Positions 55,074 to 64,000 of a DNA stretch of 64,000 nt are shown piece by piece. Numbering within the stretch: the first letter of the stretch is position 1; every line of letters starts with the position of its first letter. The DNA comes from Glaciimonas soli (lineage in GTDB: Bacteria; Pseudomonadota; Gammaproteobacteria; Burkholderiales; Burkholderiaceae_D): contig NZ_WINI01000003.1 of assembly GCF_009497155.1 (NCBI RefSeq), positions 1 through 64,000 of the forward strand, read 5' to 3'. The position numbers were made by a program, and so were the translations under genes. The notes beneath the pieces are model-generated. The model was not told the DNA's origin. It made no database searches and saw only the letters and a program-made list of their open reading frames with translations.

Positions 55074-55823
55074 ATGTATAAACTTGTTTTAATGCGCCAC
55101 GGCGAATCTACCTGGAATCTGGCTAATCGTTTCACTGGCTGGGTCGATGTTGACCTGACCGATAAAGGCATCGCCGAAGCAAAGCAAGCTGGCCAACTGC
55201 TCAAAGCTGCTGGTTTGACTTTTGATCTGGCTTACACCTCCGTACTTAAACGAGCCATTCGTACGCTCTGGGGCACGCTAGACGAGATGGATTTGATGTG
55301 GCTGCCGGTAAAACACGATTGGCGTTTGAATGAACGTCACTATGGTGCATTGCAAGGACTGAACAAAGCCGAAACTGCCGCCCAATATGGCGATGACCAA
55401 GTCAAGATATGGCGCCGCAGTTACGATACGCCACCACCAGAATTAGATGCAAACGATCCACGCACTTCCTATGACGATCCGCGTTACGCACATCTGGAAC
55501 GCCAACAAATCCCACTCACTGAATGCCTGAAAGATACAGTGGACCGCGTAACCCCGGCGTGGAATGACAGCATTGCACCAGCGATCAAGAGTGGCAAACG
55601 CGTCATTATTTCTGCTCACGGTAATAGCTTGCGCGCGCTCATCAAGATGCTCGACAACATCAGCGATACAGATATCGTCGGTCTCAATATCCCTAATGGT
55701 CAGCCATTGGTCTATGAACTCGATGCCAATCTAAAGCCGATCAAGAGCTATTATTTAGGCAATCAAACTGCCATTGCCAGCGCCATGAGCGCCGTCGCTA
55801 ATCAGGGGGAAAGCAAGGCCTGA
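55074..55823 (+). CDS. gpmA: 2,3-bisphosphoglycerate-dependent phosphoglycerate mutase
   Basis: Glycolytic enzyme of 249 residues interconverting 3- and 2-phosphoglycerate. The phosphohistidine motif [18 protein letters not shown] is at residue 7, [16 protein letters not shown] near 87, and the second His in [12 protein letters not shown] near 182. ATG 55074 gives the usual [11 protein letters not shown] start. Two tandem repeat elements lie directly upstream. The next gene's ATG overlaps its stop by one base (TGATG). Confidence 0.96.
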   Translation: MYKLVLMRHGESTWNLANRFTGWVDVDLTDKGIAEAKQAGQLLKAAGLTFDLAYTSVLKRAIRTLWGTLDEMDLMWLPVKHDWRLNERHYGALQGLNKAETAAQYGDDQVKIWRRSYDTPPPELDANDPRTSYDDPRYAHLERQQIPLTECLKDTVDRVTPAWNDSIAPAIKSGKRVIISAHGNSLRALIKMLDNISDTDIVGLNIPNGQPLVYELDANLKPIKSYYLGNQTAIASAMSAVANQGESKA

Positions 55824-57403
55824 TGAAGCGACTTCATTTGAAGCACCGCGCCCTTTCCTCGCCTGCAAGCGCGGGCGGGGTGACAGGCGCATGGCGTGCG
55901 CCTGTCTTGACGCTTCTGCTTGCACTCATATTCACGGCAGCTCCTGGCGTTCATGCGGCAGCAAAAATCACCGAGCGCAGCAAGCAAAAGCAAGCTGCAG
56001 AAAACGCTCGTGCCGATTTGAGCCAGAAACTGCAAGCCCTCAAGCGCGACATCAATCAAACTGAAACCGAAAAAGACAGCGCTGAAGATGCGTTAGCTGA
56101 TTCGGAAGCGGCGATCTCGGATGCCAATCGCTCGTTACGCGATTTGAGCGACGAACAAAAGCAGACGCAAACCAAGCTGGCACAACTATCAAAGAAGCAC
56201 GACGAATTAAGCCAGACCGTTAAAGCACAACAAACGCAAATGGCGACTTTGCTGCGACAACAATACGTTGCTGGCAATGAGGATCGCATCAAACTGTTAC
56301 TTTCTGGCGATAATCCCAACCGGATTAATCGCGAGTTACAGTACATGGGTTATGTCTCCCAAGCCCAAGCCAAATTAATTGAGGCCTTACGCGCCAGCAT
56401 ACAAGCGGTCGAAGCGAATCAGACCGATATGCGCAACGCCCAGGATGATCTGGATGAAATCGCACAAGATCAGCGTGATCAGAAAAGTAAGCTGGAAACA
56501 GAGAAAAACAAACACGCTACGCTACTGACTCAGCTCTCGAGCAAGCTAGTCGCGCAACGCAAAGAAGTTGGCAAAACGGAACGTGATGATCAGCGACTGG
56601 CTGGGTTGGTCGATAAACTCGGTCAATTAATCGAGGATCAAAAGAAAATCGACGCCGCCAACCGAGAAAAGCAGCGTCAAGCACAATTGGCAAAAGCACA
56701 AGCAGCTCAGGCAGCACGGGCCGCGCAAGCAGCAGCGCGCGCAGAACAAGCTGCACGTGCGCTGGAAAAACAACGTCAGCGTGCAACCAATGCAGCTAAG
56801 TCCACTCCAACTGTAAATAATCCACAACCCCCGAGCACCTTCCATCCAGACCCAATTGATGACGATCAGCCGCCACCAGCGTTAGCACAAACACCAGCAC
56901 CGGCAGCATCAACTGTGGCGCCCGAACCTGCGTCAGTCACCGCTGCCGCGCCTTTGGAACGTAATGAAATAACGCCGGAAGCTAGTCCAGACGTGGCTTA
57001 CGGCCGTTCGTTTGCCTCTTTAAAAGGTCAATTGCGGCTGCCGGTAAAAGGTGAATTGATGAACCGTTTTGGCAGTTCGCGGGGTGATGGCCCGCCTTCC
57101 AAGGGCTTATTCATCCGCGCGCCAGAGGGGGCAGAAGTCAAATCCATCGCCGCTGGCAGAGTTGTTTTTGCAGATTGGTTGCGTGGATTCGGAAACTTGA
57201 TCATTATTGATCATGGGAATCAATATTTAACGATTTATGGCAATAATCAGTCGCTGTTGAAGCGACCTGGGGACGTCGTAAAGCCGGGTGATGTCATTGC
57301 CAGTGCCGGCAACAGCGGCGGCAATGAGCAATCCGGTTTATACTTCGAGATTCGGCATCAAGGCCGTGCGTTCGACCCAATCGGTTGGGTAACTACTAGG
57401 TGA
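55823..57403 (+). CDS. envC: EnvC-like murein hydrolase activator (degenerate M23)
   Basis: Protein of 526 residues: signal peptide, two long coiled coils (residues 55-150 and 185-320, Gln/Ala/Lys-rich), a Pro/Ala-rich linker, and a C-terminal LytM (M23) domain from about 395. The zinc ligands of active M23 peptidases are missing: HLHFE is replaced by SGLYFEIR and the first His site reads KGLFIRAP. This is the pattern of E. coli EnvC, which activates AmiA/AmiB amidases at the septum via FtsEX. It is translationally coupled to gpmA and followed 3 bp later by ctpA. Confidence 0.92.
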   Translation: MKRLHLKHRALSSPASAGGVTGAWRAPVLTLLLALIFTAAPGVHAAAKITERSKQKQAAENARADLSQKLQALKRDINQTETEKDSAEDALADSEAAISDANRSLRDLSDEQKQTQTKLAQLSKKHDELSQTVKAQQTQMATLLRQQYVAGNEDRIKLLLSGDNPNRINRELQYMGYVSQAQAKLIEALRASIQAVEANQTDMRNAQDDLDEIAQDQRDQKSKLETEKNKHATLLTQLSSKLVAQRKEVGKTERDDQRLAGLVDKLGQLIEDQKKIDAANREKQRQAQLAKAQAAQAARAAQAAARAEQAARALEKQRQRATNAAKSTPTVNNPQPPSTFHPDPIDDDQPPPALAQTPAPAASTVAPEPASVTAAAPLERNEITPEASPDVAYGRSFASLKGQLRLPVKGELMNRFGSSRGDGPPSKGLFIRAPEGAEVKSIAAGRVVFADWLRGFGNLIIIDHGNQYLTIYGNNQSLLKRPGDVVKPGDVIASAGNSGGNEQSGLYFEIRHQGRAFDPIGWVTTR

Positions 57404-57406
57404 AAC

Positions 57407-58909
57407 ATGGGAAGTAAGCTCAAAAATATCGGCCTAATCAGCTTAGGCGTCGTAGCAGGTATTGCTGCGTCAGTCCAATTTGATGCTGTTGCGCAAAAAA
57501 GCGCGGCGGCGCCATTGCCTTTGGAAGAAGTGCGGCAGCTGGCTGATGTCTTCGGATTGATCAAGTCAGATTACGTCGAGCAGGTCGACGACAAGAAGCT
57601 ATTATCGGAAGCAATTGCCGGTATGGTGGCTTCGCTTGATCCGCACTCTTCCTATCTGGACAAAAAAGGCTACAAAGACTTGCAAGAAATGACGCAAGGT
57701 AAATTTGTCGGCGTCGGCATCGAAATCGGCATGGAAGATGGCTACGTCAAAGTCATTTCGCCAATCGAAGATTCGCCAGCTTACCGCGCTGGCATCAAAG
57801 CCGGCGATTTGATTACCCGCATTGACGCGACACCAGTCAAAGGCTTGACGTTGGATCAGGCCATGAAGCGTATGCGTGGTGAAGCCAATACCAAAATCAA
57901 ATTAACTGTCGCCCGCAAGGATGAAGATAAGCCACTCATTTTCAACATCGTGCGCCAGGAAATTCGCGTGCAAAGTGTTAAAGCGAAAATGGTAGAGCCG
58001 GGTTATGGCTGGATTCGCATTACCCAGTTCCAAGAGCCAACCGTAGCCGACATGGCCAAGAAAATCGCCGCCATGTACGCTGAGAACCCTAACATGAAGG
58101 GATTGGTACTGGATTTACGCAACGATCCGGGTGGTGTATTGCCGGGTGCAATTGGTGTTTCTGCCGCGTTCTTGCCTAAAGACTCTGTCGTCGTTACGAC
58201 CAATGGCCAAATCCCTAGCTCGAAAATGAGCTTCACCGCTAAACCGGAATTTTATGCCGTAGCGCCCGGCCAAGACCCACTGGCAAAATTGCCAGAAGCC
58301 TTGAAGAAAATCCCTATGGTGGTGCTGATCAATACCGGTTCGGCTTCGGCTTCTGAAATCGTCGCTGGTGCGTTACAGGATTACAAACGCGCCACGATCA
58401 TGGGCACGCAATCTTTCGGCAAGGGCTCCGTACAATCCGTGATTGCACTGCCACCAGATCGCAAGACCGCAGTGAAGTTGACCACGGCACGTTATTACAC
58501 GCCTAGTGGCCGTTCAATTCAAGCCAAAGGCATTACGCCAGACTTGGCAGTGGATGAATATGCAGATGGCGACATCCTCAAAAACTTGCGCATCCGCGAA
58601 GCTGACTTGACCAAGCATTTGACCAATGACAAGGACAAAGATGCCGAGCCTGCAGCGGCATCAAAAGTCGATGAGGAAGAAGAAGAGAAAAAAGCTGTTG
58701 CTCTGTCCAAAAAGCACAAGCCATACGAATACGGCTCCAAAGAAGACTTCCAGCTGACTCAAGCGTTGAATCATTTGAAAGGCTTGCCAGTGCAATTGGC
58801 GAAAGCCAAAGCGAAGGGCGATGTCGAAGCGGATAACGACGACAAAGACAGTAACAAGAAGGACGATGCGGATGATAAAAAAGACGACAAAACTGACGAT
58901 AAAAAATAA
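57407..58909 (+). CDS. ctpA: S41 family C-terminal processing peptidase
   Basis: Secreted or membrane-anchored serine protease of 500 residues. An N-terminal helix (IGLISLGVVAGIAASVQF), a PDZ domain (residues 95-185, VGVGIEIGMEDGYVKVISPI), and the S41 domain with catalytic Ser in NTGSASASEIV (312-316) and Lys339 in SFGKGS. The last 60 residues are a highly charged Asp/Lys tail. CtpA processes C-termini of periplasmic proteins, often murein hydrolases. It starts 3 bp after envC, an order typical of Burkholderiales, and ends at a strong terminator. Confidence 0.95.
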   Translation: MGSKLKNIGLISLGVVAGIAASVQFDAVAQKSAAAPLPLEEVRQLADVFGLIKSDYVEQVDDKKLLSEAIAGMVASLDPHSSYLDKKGYKDLQEMTQGKFVGVGIEIGMEDGYVKVISPIEDSPAYRAGIKAGDLITRIDATPVKGLTLDQAMKRMRGEANTKIKLTVARKDEDKPLIFNIVRQEIRVQSVKAKMVEPGYGWIRITQFQEPTVADMAKKIAAMYAENPNMKGLVLDLRNDPGGVLPGAIGVSAAFLPKDSVVVTTNGQIPSSKMSFTAKPEFYAVAPGQDPLAKLPEALKKIPMVVLINTGSASASEIVAGALQDYKRATIMGTQSFGKGSVQSVIALPPDRKTAVKLTTARYYTPSGRSIQAKGITPDLAVDEYADGDILKNLRIREADLTKHLTNDKDKDAEPAAASKVDEEEEEKKAVALSKKHKPYEYGSKEDFQLTQALNHLKGLPVQLAKAKAKGDVEADNDDKDSNKKDDADDKKDDKTDDKK

Positions 58910-58947
58910 TCGTCGCTGATGTCTCGAATCGCGCTTCAAGCTACACT

Positions 58948-58979
58948 AAAGCCGCATCAAGTTTGATGCGGCTTTTTAT
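58948..58979 (+). terminator. Terminator after ctpA
   Basis: AAAGCCGCATCAA and TTGATGCGGCTTT make a perfect 13-bp stem with a two-base spacer, followed by TTTT. It ends the gpmA-envC-ctpA operon. Confidence 0.92.
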
Positions 58980-59050
58980 TGCGTAAAGCAGGTCAAAAGG
59001 CGCTGTGTTTTTCCGACCTCCGTGCGGCTCTGCATTTGGATGTATAACTC

Positions 59051-59803
59051 ATGAACGACCAACAACTACTCCGCTACTCTCGCCACATCTTGCTCGATGA
59101 AATCGACATTGCTGGTCAGGAAAAATTATTAGCTGCGCACGCCTTAATTATTGGTGCTGGCGGACTCGGTTCACCAGCGGCTTTATACATGGCATCGGCT
59201 GGTGTCGGCACTATCACGCTGGTCGATAACGACACGGTAGATCTCACCAATTTGCAGCGCCAGATACTGCACACGACCGAGCGCGTTGGACAGGCCAAAG
59301 TGGATTCGGCAAAAATCGCTCTCACACACATCAATCCGACGATCAACGTCATCGCCTTGGCTGAACGCGCAGATGATGGGCGATTAAGTGAACTGATTGG
59401 CGGTGCCGATGTGGTGCTCGATTGCAGCGATAATTTCAGCACGCGACACGCCGTCAATCACGCTTGCGTCACGCACCGTGTACCTTTGGTTTCCGGAGCG
59501 GCGATCAAATTCGATGGTCAGATCAGCGTCTTCGATCCGCGCAGCGCGACCTCACCGTGCTACGCCTGTTTATTCCCGCCAGATCGCGAATTCGAAGAAG
59601 TGCAATGCGCCACCATGGGTGTCTTCGCACCACTGGTTGGCATCATCGGTAGCATGCAAGCAGCGGAAGCGTTGAAGTTGATTATGGGAATTGGCACTTC
59701 GCTGGCGGGACAATTGTTAATGCTCGATGCACGTAACATGGAGTGGAATAGCATTCGTGTTGCTCGAGATGCCTGTTGCCTGGTCTGTAGTACTTCAAAA
59801 TAA
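59051..59803 (+). CDS. moeB: MoeB/ThiF-family sulfur-carrier adenylyltransferase
   Basis: E1-like protein of 250 residues. ATP site GAGGLGSPAALYMASAGVG near residue 36, substrate Arg/Gln loop DLTNLQRQILH near 68, zinc cysteines in CYACLFPP near 171 and CCLVC at the C-terminus. It activates the C-terminal Gly of MoaD or ThiS. The family cannot be split by eye into MoeB, ThiF and HesA; MoeB is usual in this gene order. Confidence 0.9.
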   Translation: MNDQQLLRYSRHILLDEIDIAGQEKLLAAHALIIGAGGLGSPAALYMASAGVGTITLVDNDTVDLTNLQRQILHTTERVGQAKVDSAKIALTHINPTINVIALAERADDGRLSELIGGADVVLDCSDNFSTRHAVNHACVTHRVPLVSGAAIKFDGQISVFDPRSATSPCYACLFPPDREFEEVQCATMGVFAPLVGIIGSMQAAEALKLIMGIGTSLAGQLLMLDARNMEWNSIRVARDACCLVCSTSK

Positions 59804-59836
59804 ATCATTTCTACTTTTTCAAATACAGGCCGCAAC

Positions 59837-60739
59837 TCAATTTTCTTCTTTAAGAAAATCGACAAAGGCCCGCAACGGCGCGGGCATATGAGTACGACTA
59901 GGATAGTAAAGAAATGGTCCGGAAAAACTCTGCCACCAGTCGGCAAGAACAGGGACCAATGCGCCGCTTTTAATCAGCGGTTGCAAATATTCCTCAAACA
60001 TATAAATCAAGCCAAGACCAGCAACCGCAGCTTCAACTTCAAGTTCAACCACAGAAGCAATCAATGGCCCCTCCGGACTAATACGCACAGTTTTATTGCC
60101 GCACTCAAACTCCCAAGGAGCAACCACACCGCTCTGGAAGCGGTGGCGAATACCCGCATGTGTGAGCAAATCTTTAGGATGAGTCGGTACGCCATACCGG
60201 TCAAAATAAGTCGGCGCTCCAGCCAACACAAAGCGCTGCCTACGCGGCCCGATGGGCACTGCAATCATGTCGCGCTCTATCCTTTCCTCGTAACGAATAC
60301 CCGCATCAAAACCCGCTGCGAGTACATCGATGAAAGTGTCACTCATCGTCACATCCAGCGTAATTTCAGGATATGCCGCCATAAAACGCATTGCAATCGA
60401 CGGCAATATCTGACGAGCGACTACCGACGGTACATTAAGCCGCAACGTTCCTTTAGGGCTGGTACGAAAACTGTTGACGACATCTAATGCGCCTGCAATC
60501 TCGCCCAGTGCTGGCAATAGCCGCTCCAGCAAGCGCTGCCCAGCTTCAGTCGGTGTGACGCTGCGTGTAGTCCGATTAAGCAAACGCACGCCGAGCTGCG
60601 CTTCGAGCCGACGTAAAGCTTCACTCAGCGCGGATGCAGAAACGCCACGCAAGGCGGCGGCTCCGCGAAAGCTATGCGCTTGCGCGACGGCGACAAAAGC
60701 ATCGAGATCGGCTAAATTAGACAAGTTAATATCATTCAT
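59837..60739 (-). CDS. LysR-family transcriptional regulator
   Basis: Protein of 300 residues: N-terminal winged helix ([40 protein letters not shown], residues 14-60) and a periplasmic-binding-like effector domain. It is divergent from an aldo/keto reductase with 160 bp between, the usual set-up for LysR control of the neighbour. The effector is unknown. In several bacteria such pairs respond to oxidants or aldehydes. Confidence 0.93.
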   Translation of the reverse strand: MNDINLSNLADLDAFVAVAQAHSFRGAAALRGVSASALSEALRRLEAQLGVRLLNRTTRSVTPTEAGQRLLERLLPALGEIAGALDVVNSFRTSPKGTLRLNVPSVVARQILPSIAMRFMAAYPEITLDVTMSDTFIDVLAAGFDAGIRYEERIERDMIAVPIGPRRQRFVLAGAPTYFDRYGVPTHPKDLLTHAGIRHRFQSGVVAPWEFECGNKTVRISPEGPLIASVVELEVEAAVAGLGLIYMFEEYLQPLIKSGALVPVLADWWQSFSGPFLYYPSRTHMPAPLRAFVDFLKEEN

Positions 60740-60901
60740 TGTGCGTTATTCCGTACGATATGTGCATCATTATCAGGATTATCGCACGGCGTATCTTGCC
60801 GCATAATGCGTACAGCTTCTCTGCATTACCGCAGAGTTTGCATCACTTTTGATCAACCACGCCAGCACACTCGCCGTGCGGCGATGATAAGGAGTTTACA
60901 C

Positions 60902-61900
60902 ATGCAACAACGTCAACTAGGTACAAACGGCCCACAAGTCTCCGCTCTCGGCCTTGGCTGCATGGGCATGTCTGGCATGTATGGACCTGCCGACCGTGTG
61001 GAAAGTATCGCCACCATACATGCTGCACTGGACGCGGGTATCACGCTACTGGATACCGGTGACTTTTACGGCATGGGGCACAACGAAATGCTGATTGGAG
61101 AAGCGCTAAAAGGCAGCAAGCGTGACGGTGCATTGGTTAGCGTCAAATTCGGTGCATTGCGCGATCCGGCCAATGGCTGGTCGGGGTATGACGCAAGACC
61201 AGGGGCGGTTAAAAATTTCCTGGCCTATTCTCTACAGCGACTGGGATTAGACCACATCGACATCTATCGCCCTGCTCGCCTGGATCCTAACGTACCGATC
61301 GAAGAAACCATAGGCGCAATTGCCGACATGGTGAAAGCGGGCTATGTGCGCCACATCGGACTGTCCGAAGTCGGCTCGGAAACCATCAAACGCGCCGCCG
61401 CCGTGCATCCGATTTGCGATCTGCAAATTGAATACTCGCTGATATCACGTGGCATAGAGGATGGGATACTCGCCACCTGTCGCGAACTTGGTATCGGTAT
61501 CACGGCTTACGGCGTGCTGTCACGCGGCCTGATCAGCGGACACTGGAAAAAGGAAAATGCCGGGGCCAAAGATTTCCGCACCTTCAGCCCGCGCTTTCAA
61601 GCTGAAAATATCGACAAAAATCTCGCACTGGTCGAAGCACTGCGCAAAATTGCCGACGCCAAAGGCGTCAGTGTCGCCCAGATCGCTATCGCCTGGGTGG
61701 CCGCGCAGGGAAAAGACATCGTCCCACTGATAGGCGCAAGGCAACGTGCCCGGTTAAGCGAAGCATTGGGAGCGCTGGATGTCGCCCTGACCGCAGCGGA
61801 TTTGAGTGCGATTGCGAATGCCGTGCCTAAAGGTGCTGCGGCTGGCGAGCGTTATGCGGCCGTTGCGATGGCGCATTTGGATAGTGAAGGTAAACATTAA
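60902..61900 (+). CDS. Aldo/keto reductase, catalytic His replaced
   Basis: NADPH-type aldo/keto reductase of 332 residues, (beta/alpha)8 barrel. Asp and Tyr of the catalytic tetrad are in LLDTGDFYGMG near residue 54 and Lys in SVKFGAL near 82. The His position, normally in YQHRVDP, reads YRPARLDP: Ala takes its place. RARLSEALGALD near 280 contacts NADPH. ATG 60902 follows AAGGAG; the frame upstream extends 32 codons without support. It is divergent from the LysR gene, its likely regulator. Confidence 0.92.
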   Translation: MQQRQLGTNGPQVSALGLGCMGMSGMYGPADRVESIATIHAALDAGITLLDTGDFYGMGHNEMLIGEALKGSKRDGALVSVKFGALRDPANGWSGYDARPGAVKNFLAYSLQRLGLDHIDIYRPARLDPNVPIEETIGAIADMVKAGYVRHIGLSEVGSETIKRAAAVHPICDLQIEYSLISRGIEDGILATCRELGIGITAYGVLSRGLISGHWKKENAGAKDFRTFSPRFQAENIDKNLALVEALRKIADAKGVSVAQIAIAWVAAQGKDIVPLIGARQRARLSEALGALDVALTAADLSAIANAVPKGAAAGERYAAVAMAHLDSEGKH

Positions 61901-61901
61901 A

Positions 61902-61935
61902 TATGTGGGGTGGGCTGAAAGGCCCAACCCACATA
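61902..61935. repeat. Inverted repeat, possible terminator
   Basis: TATGTGGGGTGGGC pairs with GCCCAACCCACATA (one mismatch in 14 bp) across six bases, one base past the aldo/keto reductase stop. No T-run follows. The stem recalls the GTAGG-TGGGT repeat at 51613. Confidence 0.6.
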
Positions 61936-62021
61936 CAGCTAAGCAGCCACATGTTTTTCGAATTGCTGTATCTTGCTCTCTCACATTTAGGTCATCTGGC
62001 TTAAATGTTTGAGAGTGTCGC

Positions 62022-62438
62022 TCAACTGGATTCAGCATCCATCCCAGCCATATATTGTTCGTCGCTGACATGTTCCAGCCAATCAACACCCTTGCCGTTG
62101 AGTTGCTCAACAATGGCGATATGCGTCATGGCTGTATCCTTGGTAGCACCGTGCCAATGCTTATGACCGGGTGGACACCAGATCACGTCGCCCTGCCGTA
62201 TCACCTTGACCGGACCATCCCAGCATTGCGTCCAGCCGCATCCGGCAGTGACGATCAAGACTTGGCCCAGAGGATGGGTATGCCAGGCGGTTCTGGCACC
62301 GGGCTCGAAGGTAACATTGGCCCCCAGCATGCGTGCCGGCTCTGGCAAGTTAAAGAGAGGATCGATGCGGACATTACCAGTGAAATACTCTGCTGGCCCC
62401 TTGACCGAGGGCTGTGAGCCGCTGCGCTTGATTTCCAT
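62022..62438 (-). CDS. Cupin-domain protein
   Basis: Single-domain cupin of 138 residues. Metal ligands are visible: [16 protein letters not shown] (His-x-His, near residue 54) and [11 protein letters not shown] (near 92). The order resembles the cupins often found with carboxymuconolactone decarboxylases or tied to SDR and AKR genes in aldehyde/quinone-responsive clusters. Function not established. It is downstream of the SDR and the second aldo/keto reductase on the same strand. Confidence 0.88.
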   Translation of the reverse strand: MEIKRSGSQPSVKGPAEYFTGNVRIDPLFNLPEPARMLGANVTFEPGARTAWHTHPLGQVLIVTAGCGWTQCWDGPVKVIRQGDVIWCPPGHKHWHGATKDTAMTHIAIVEQLNGKGVDWLEHVSDEQYMAGMDAESS

Positions 62439-62472
62439 TGTCAGACTCCTTTATTTGTCGTGTCATTACGCA

Positions 62473-63219
62473 TTAATAAACCTGCCGTGTGGGCCTGAAC
62501 AAGATTTCGTTCACATCTATGTCCTCAGGTTGACTGATGGCGAAAGCAACTGCACGCGCGAACGAGTCCGCTGGAATAGCGACCTCTTCGTAAAGCTGGT
62601 GGACGCGTTCGGCGATTGCCGGATCGGTCACTGAATTGGGAAGTTCGGTGGCAACCGCGCCTGGAGAAATGACCGTCGTGCGAATGTTGTAGGGCTTTAC
62701 CTCCTGACGCAGTCCTTCTGATAGAGCCAGCACCGCATGCTTGGTCGCCGAATAGACTGCGCCGCCTGGACCAACCTTGTGACCAGCCACGGAAGAAACA
62801 TTGATGATGTGTCCGGACTTTCGATCTTTCATATAGGGCAGCGCCGCGGCAATACCATAGAGCACTCCTTTGATATTAACGTCGATCATGCGATCCCAAT
62901 CATCAACCCTCAAGCTTTCGAGCAATGATTGTGGCATTAATCCGGCATTGTTGATCATGACGTCGACCCGTCCAAAAGTTTGCACAGCCGCATTAACCAA
63001 TCGCTGTACCTGTTCACGATCCGTGACATCCGTTTCCACAGCAATCGCCGTACCACTGTTACCGGCCAGCTTTTGTGCCAGCGCATGAATACGATCTGCG
63101 CGCCGCGCACCAAGCACGAGATTTGCACCTTGCGAGGCAAGATAAAGAGCGGTCGCTTCACCCAGACCACTGCTTGCACCGGTAATTACGACGACTTTTC
63201 CTTCGATGTTATTGCGCAT
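62473..63219 (-). CDS. SDR family NAD(P)-dependent oxidoreductase
   Basis: Short-chain dehydrogenase of 248 residues. Cofactor loop [16 protein letters not shown] near residue 13, NNAG near 90, catalytic Ser in NVSSVAG near 142 and Tyr/Lys in [16 protein letters not shown] near 155. An Arg after the second strand (GARRADR) suggests NADPH preference. Substrate unknown. It lies 29 bp after the aldo/keto reductase at the right edge and ahead of the cupin, so the three are probably an operon. Confidence 0.93.
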   Translation of the reverse strand: MRNNIEGKVVVITGASSGLGEATALYLASQGANLVLGARRADRIHALAQKLAGNSGTAIAVETDVTDREQVQRLVNAAVQTFGRVDVMINNAGLMPQSLLESLRVDDWDRMIDVNIKGVLYGIAAALPYMKDRKSGHIINVSSVAGHKVGPGGAVYSATKHAVLALSEGLRQEVKPYNIRTTVISPGAVATELPNSVTDPAIAERVHQLYEEVAIPADSFARAVAFAISQPEDIDVNEILFRPTRQVY

Positions 63220-63248
63220 TTCTTACTCCAGATTGAATATTGTTTCGA

Positions 63249-64000
<752 letters not shown>

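Overview
The window reads as a normal stretch of chromosome from a betaproteobacterium of the order Burkholderiales, most likely family Oxalobacteraceae (Herminiimonas-, Undibacterium- or Glaciimonas-like). The basis is gene content and order: DUF484-xerC, a Fur/Zur regulator with a COG0523 GTPase and dksA, a STAS protein ahead of hslVU, gpsA/secB/grxC/rhodanese/gpmA/envC/ctpA/moeB, an SAH riboswitch on ahcY, PhaM, and a Porin_4 outer-membrane protein. Genus cannot be decided by eye. About 59 protein genes are densely packed on both strands. I found no tRNA, rRNA, CRISPR array, prophage or complete insertion sequence.

Layout. 1-109: a strong stable-RNA type promoter firing out of the left edge. 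0.1-5.4 kb: bioC, comF, trmL, a PCu(A)C copper chaperone, rfaE2, a diiron protein, phaM. 5.4-10.7 kb: a periplasmic binding protein, then a rightward run of two DUF3108 proteins, queC and a nitronate monooxygenase. 10.7-17.6 kb: aromatic amino-acid catabolism (indolepyruvate ferredoxin oxidoreductase, phhA, hpd, a divergent Lrp-type regulator) with a candidate small RNA between the first two. 17.7-23 kb: a Met/Ser/Lys-repeat secreted protein, a molybdopterin oxidoreductase with its cytochrome b, YciI, GNAT, cca and a GST. 23.3-30 kb: a four-gene tripartite ABC efflux operon and a soluble lytic transglycosylase. 30.2-36.4 kb: fthC and the activated-methyl cycle (metF, ahcY with its SAH riboswitch, metK). 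36.5-44.8 kb: two LpxL-family acyltransferases, dapF, a Sel1-repeat protein, a major porin, DUF484 and xerC. 45-47.6 kb: zinc-homeostasis genes and dksA. 48-59.8 kb: STAS protein, hslVU behind a sigma-32 type promoter, gpsA, an SH3 protein, secB, grxC, rhodanese, gpmA, envC-like, ctpA and moeB. 59.8-64 kb: LysR, two aldo/keto reductases, a cupin and an SDR; the last gene is cut by the right edge.

How the genes fit together. phhA converts phenylalanine to tyrosine and hpd turns 4-hydroxyphenylpyruvate into homogentisate, while the ferredoxin oxidoreductase takes aryl-pyruvates to aryl-acetyl-CoA. metF supplies methyl-THF, metK makes SAM and ahcY removes SAH, under an SAH-sensing RNA. rfaE2 and the LpxL-like enzymes serve the outer membrane, and envC-like, ctpA, slt and dapF serve peptidoglycan.

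The least expected content is non-coding. There are six copies of a 90-105 bp inverted-repeat element, several flanked by TA and two supplying the last bases of the stop codon before them. Two 155-bp composite palindromes are built around the common CGTCATTCCCGCG repeat. A probable small RNA carries four C-rich anti-Shine-Dalgarno-like unpaired segments.
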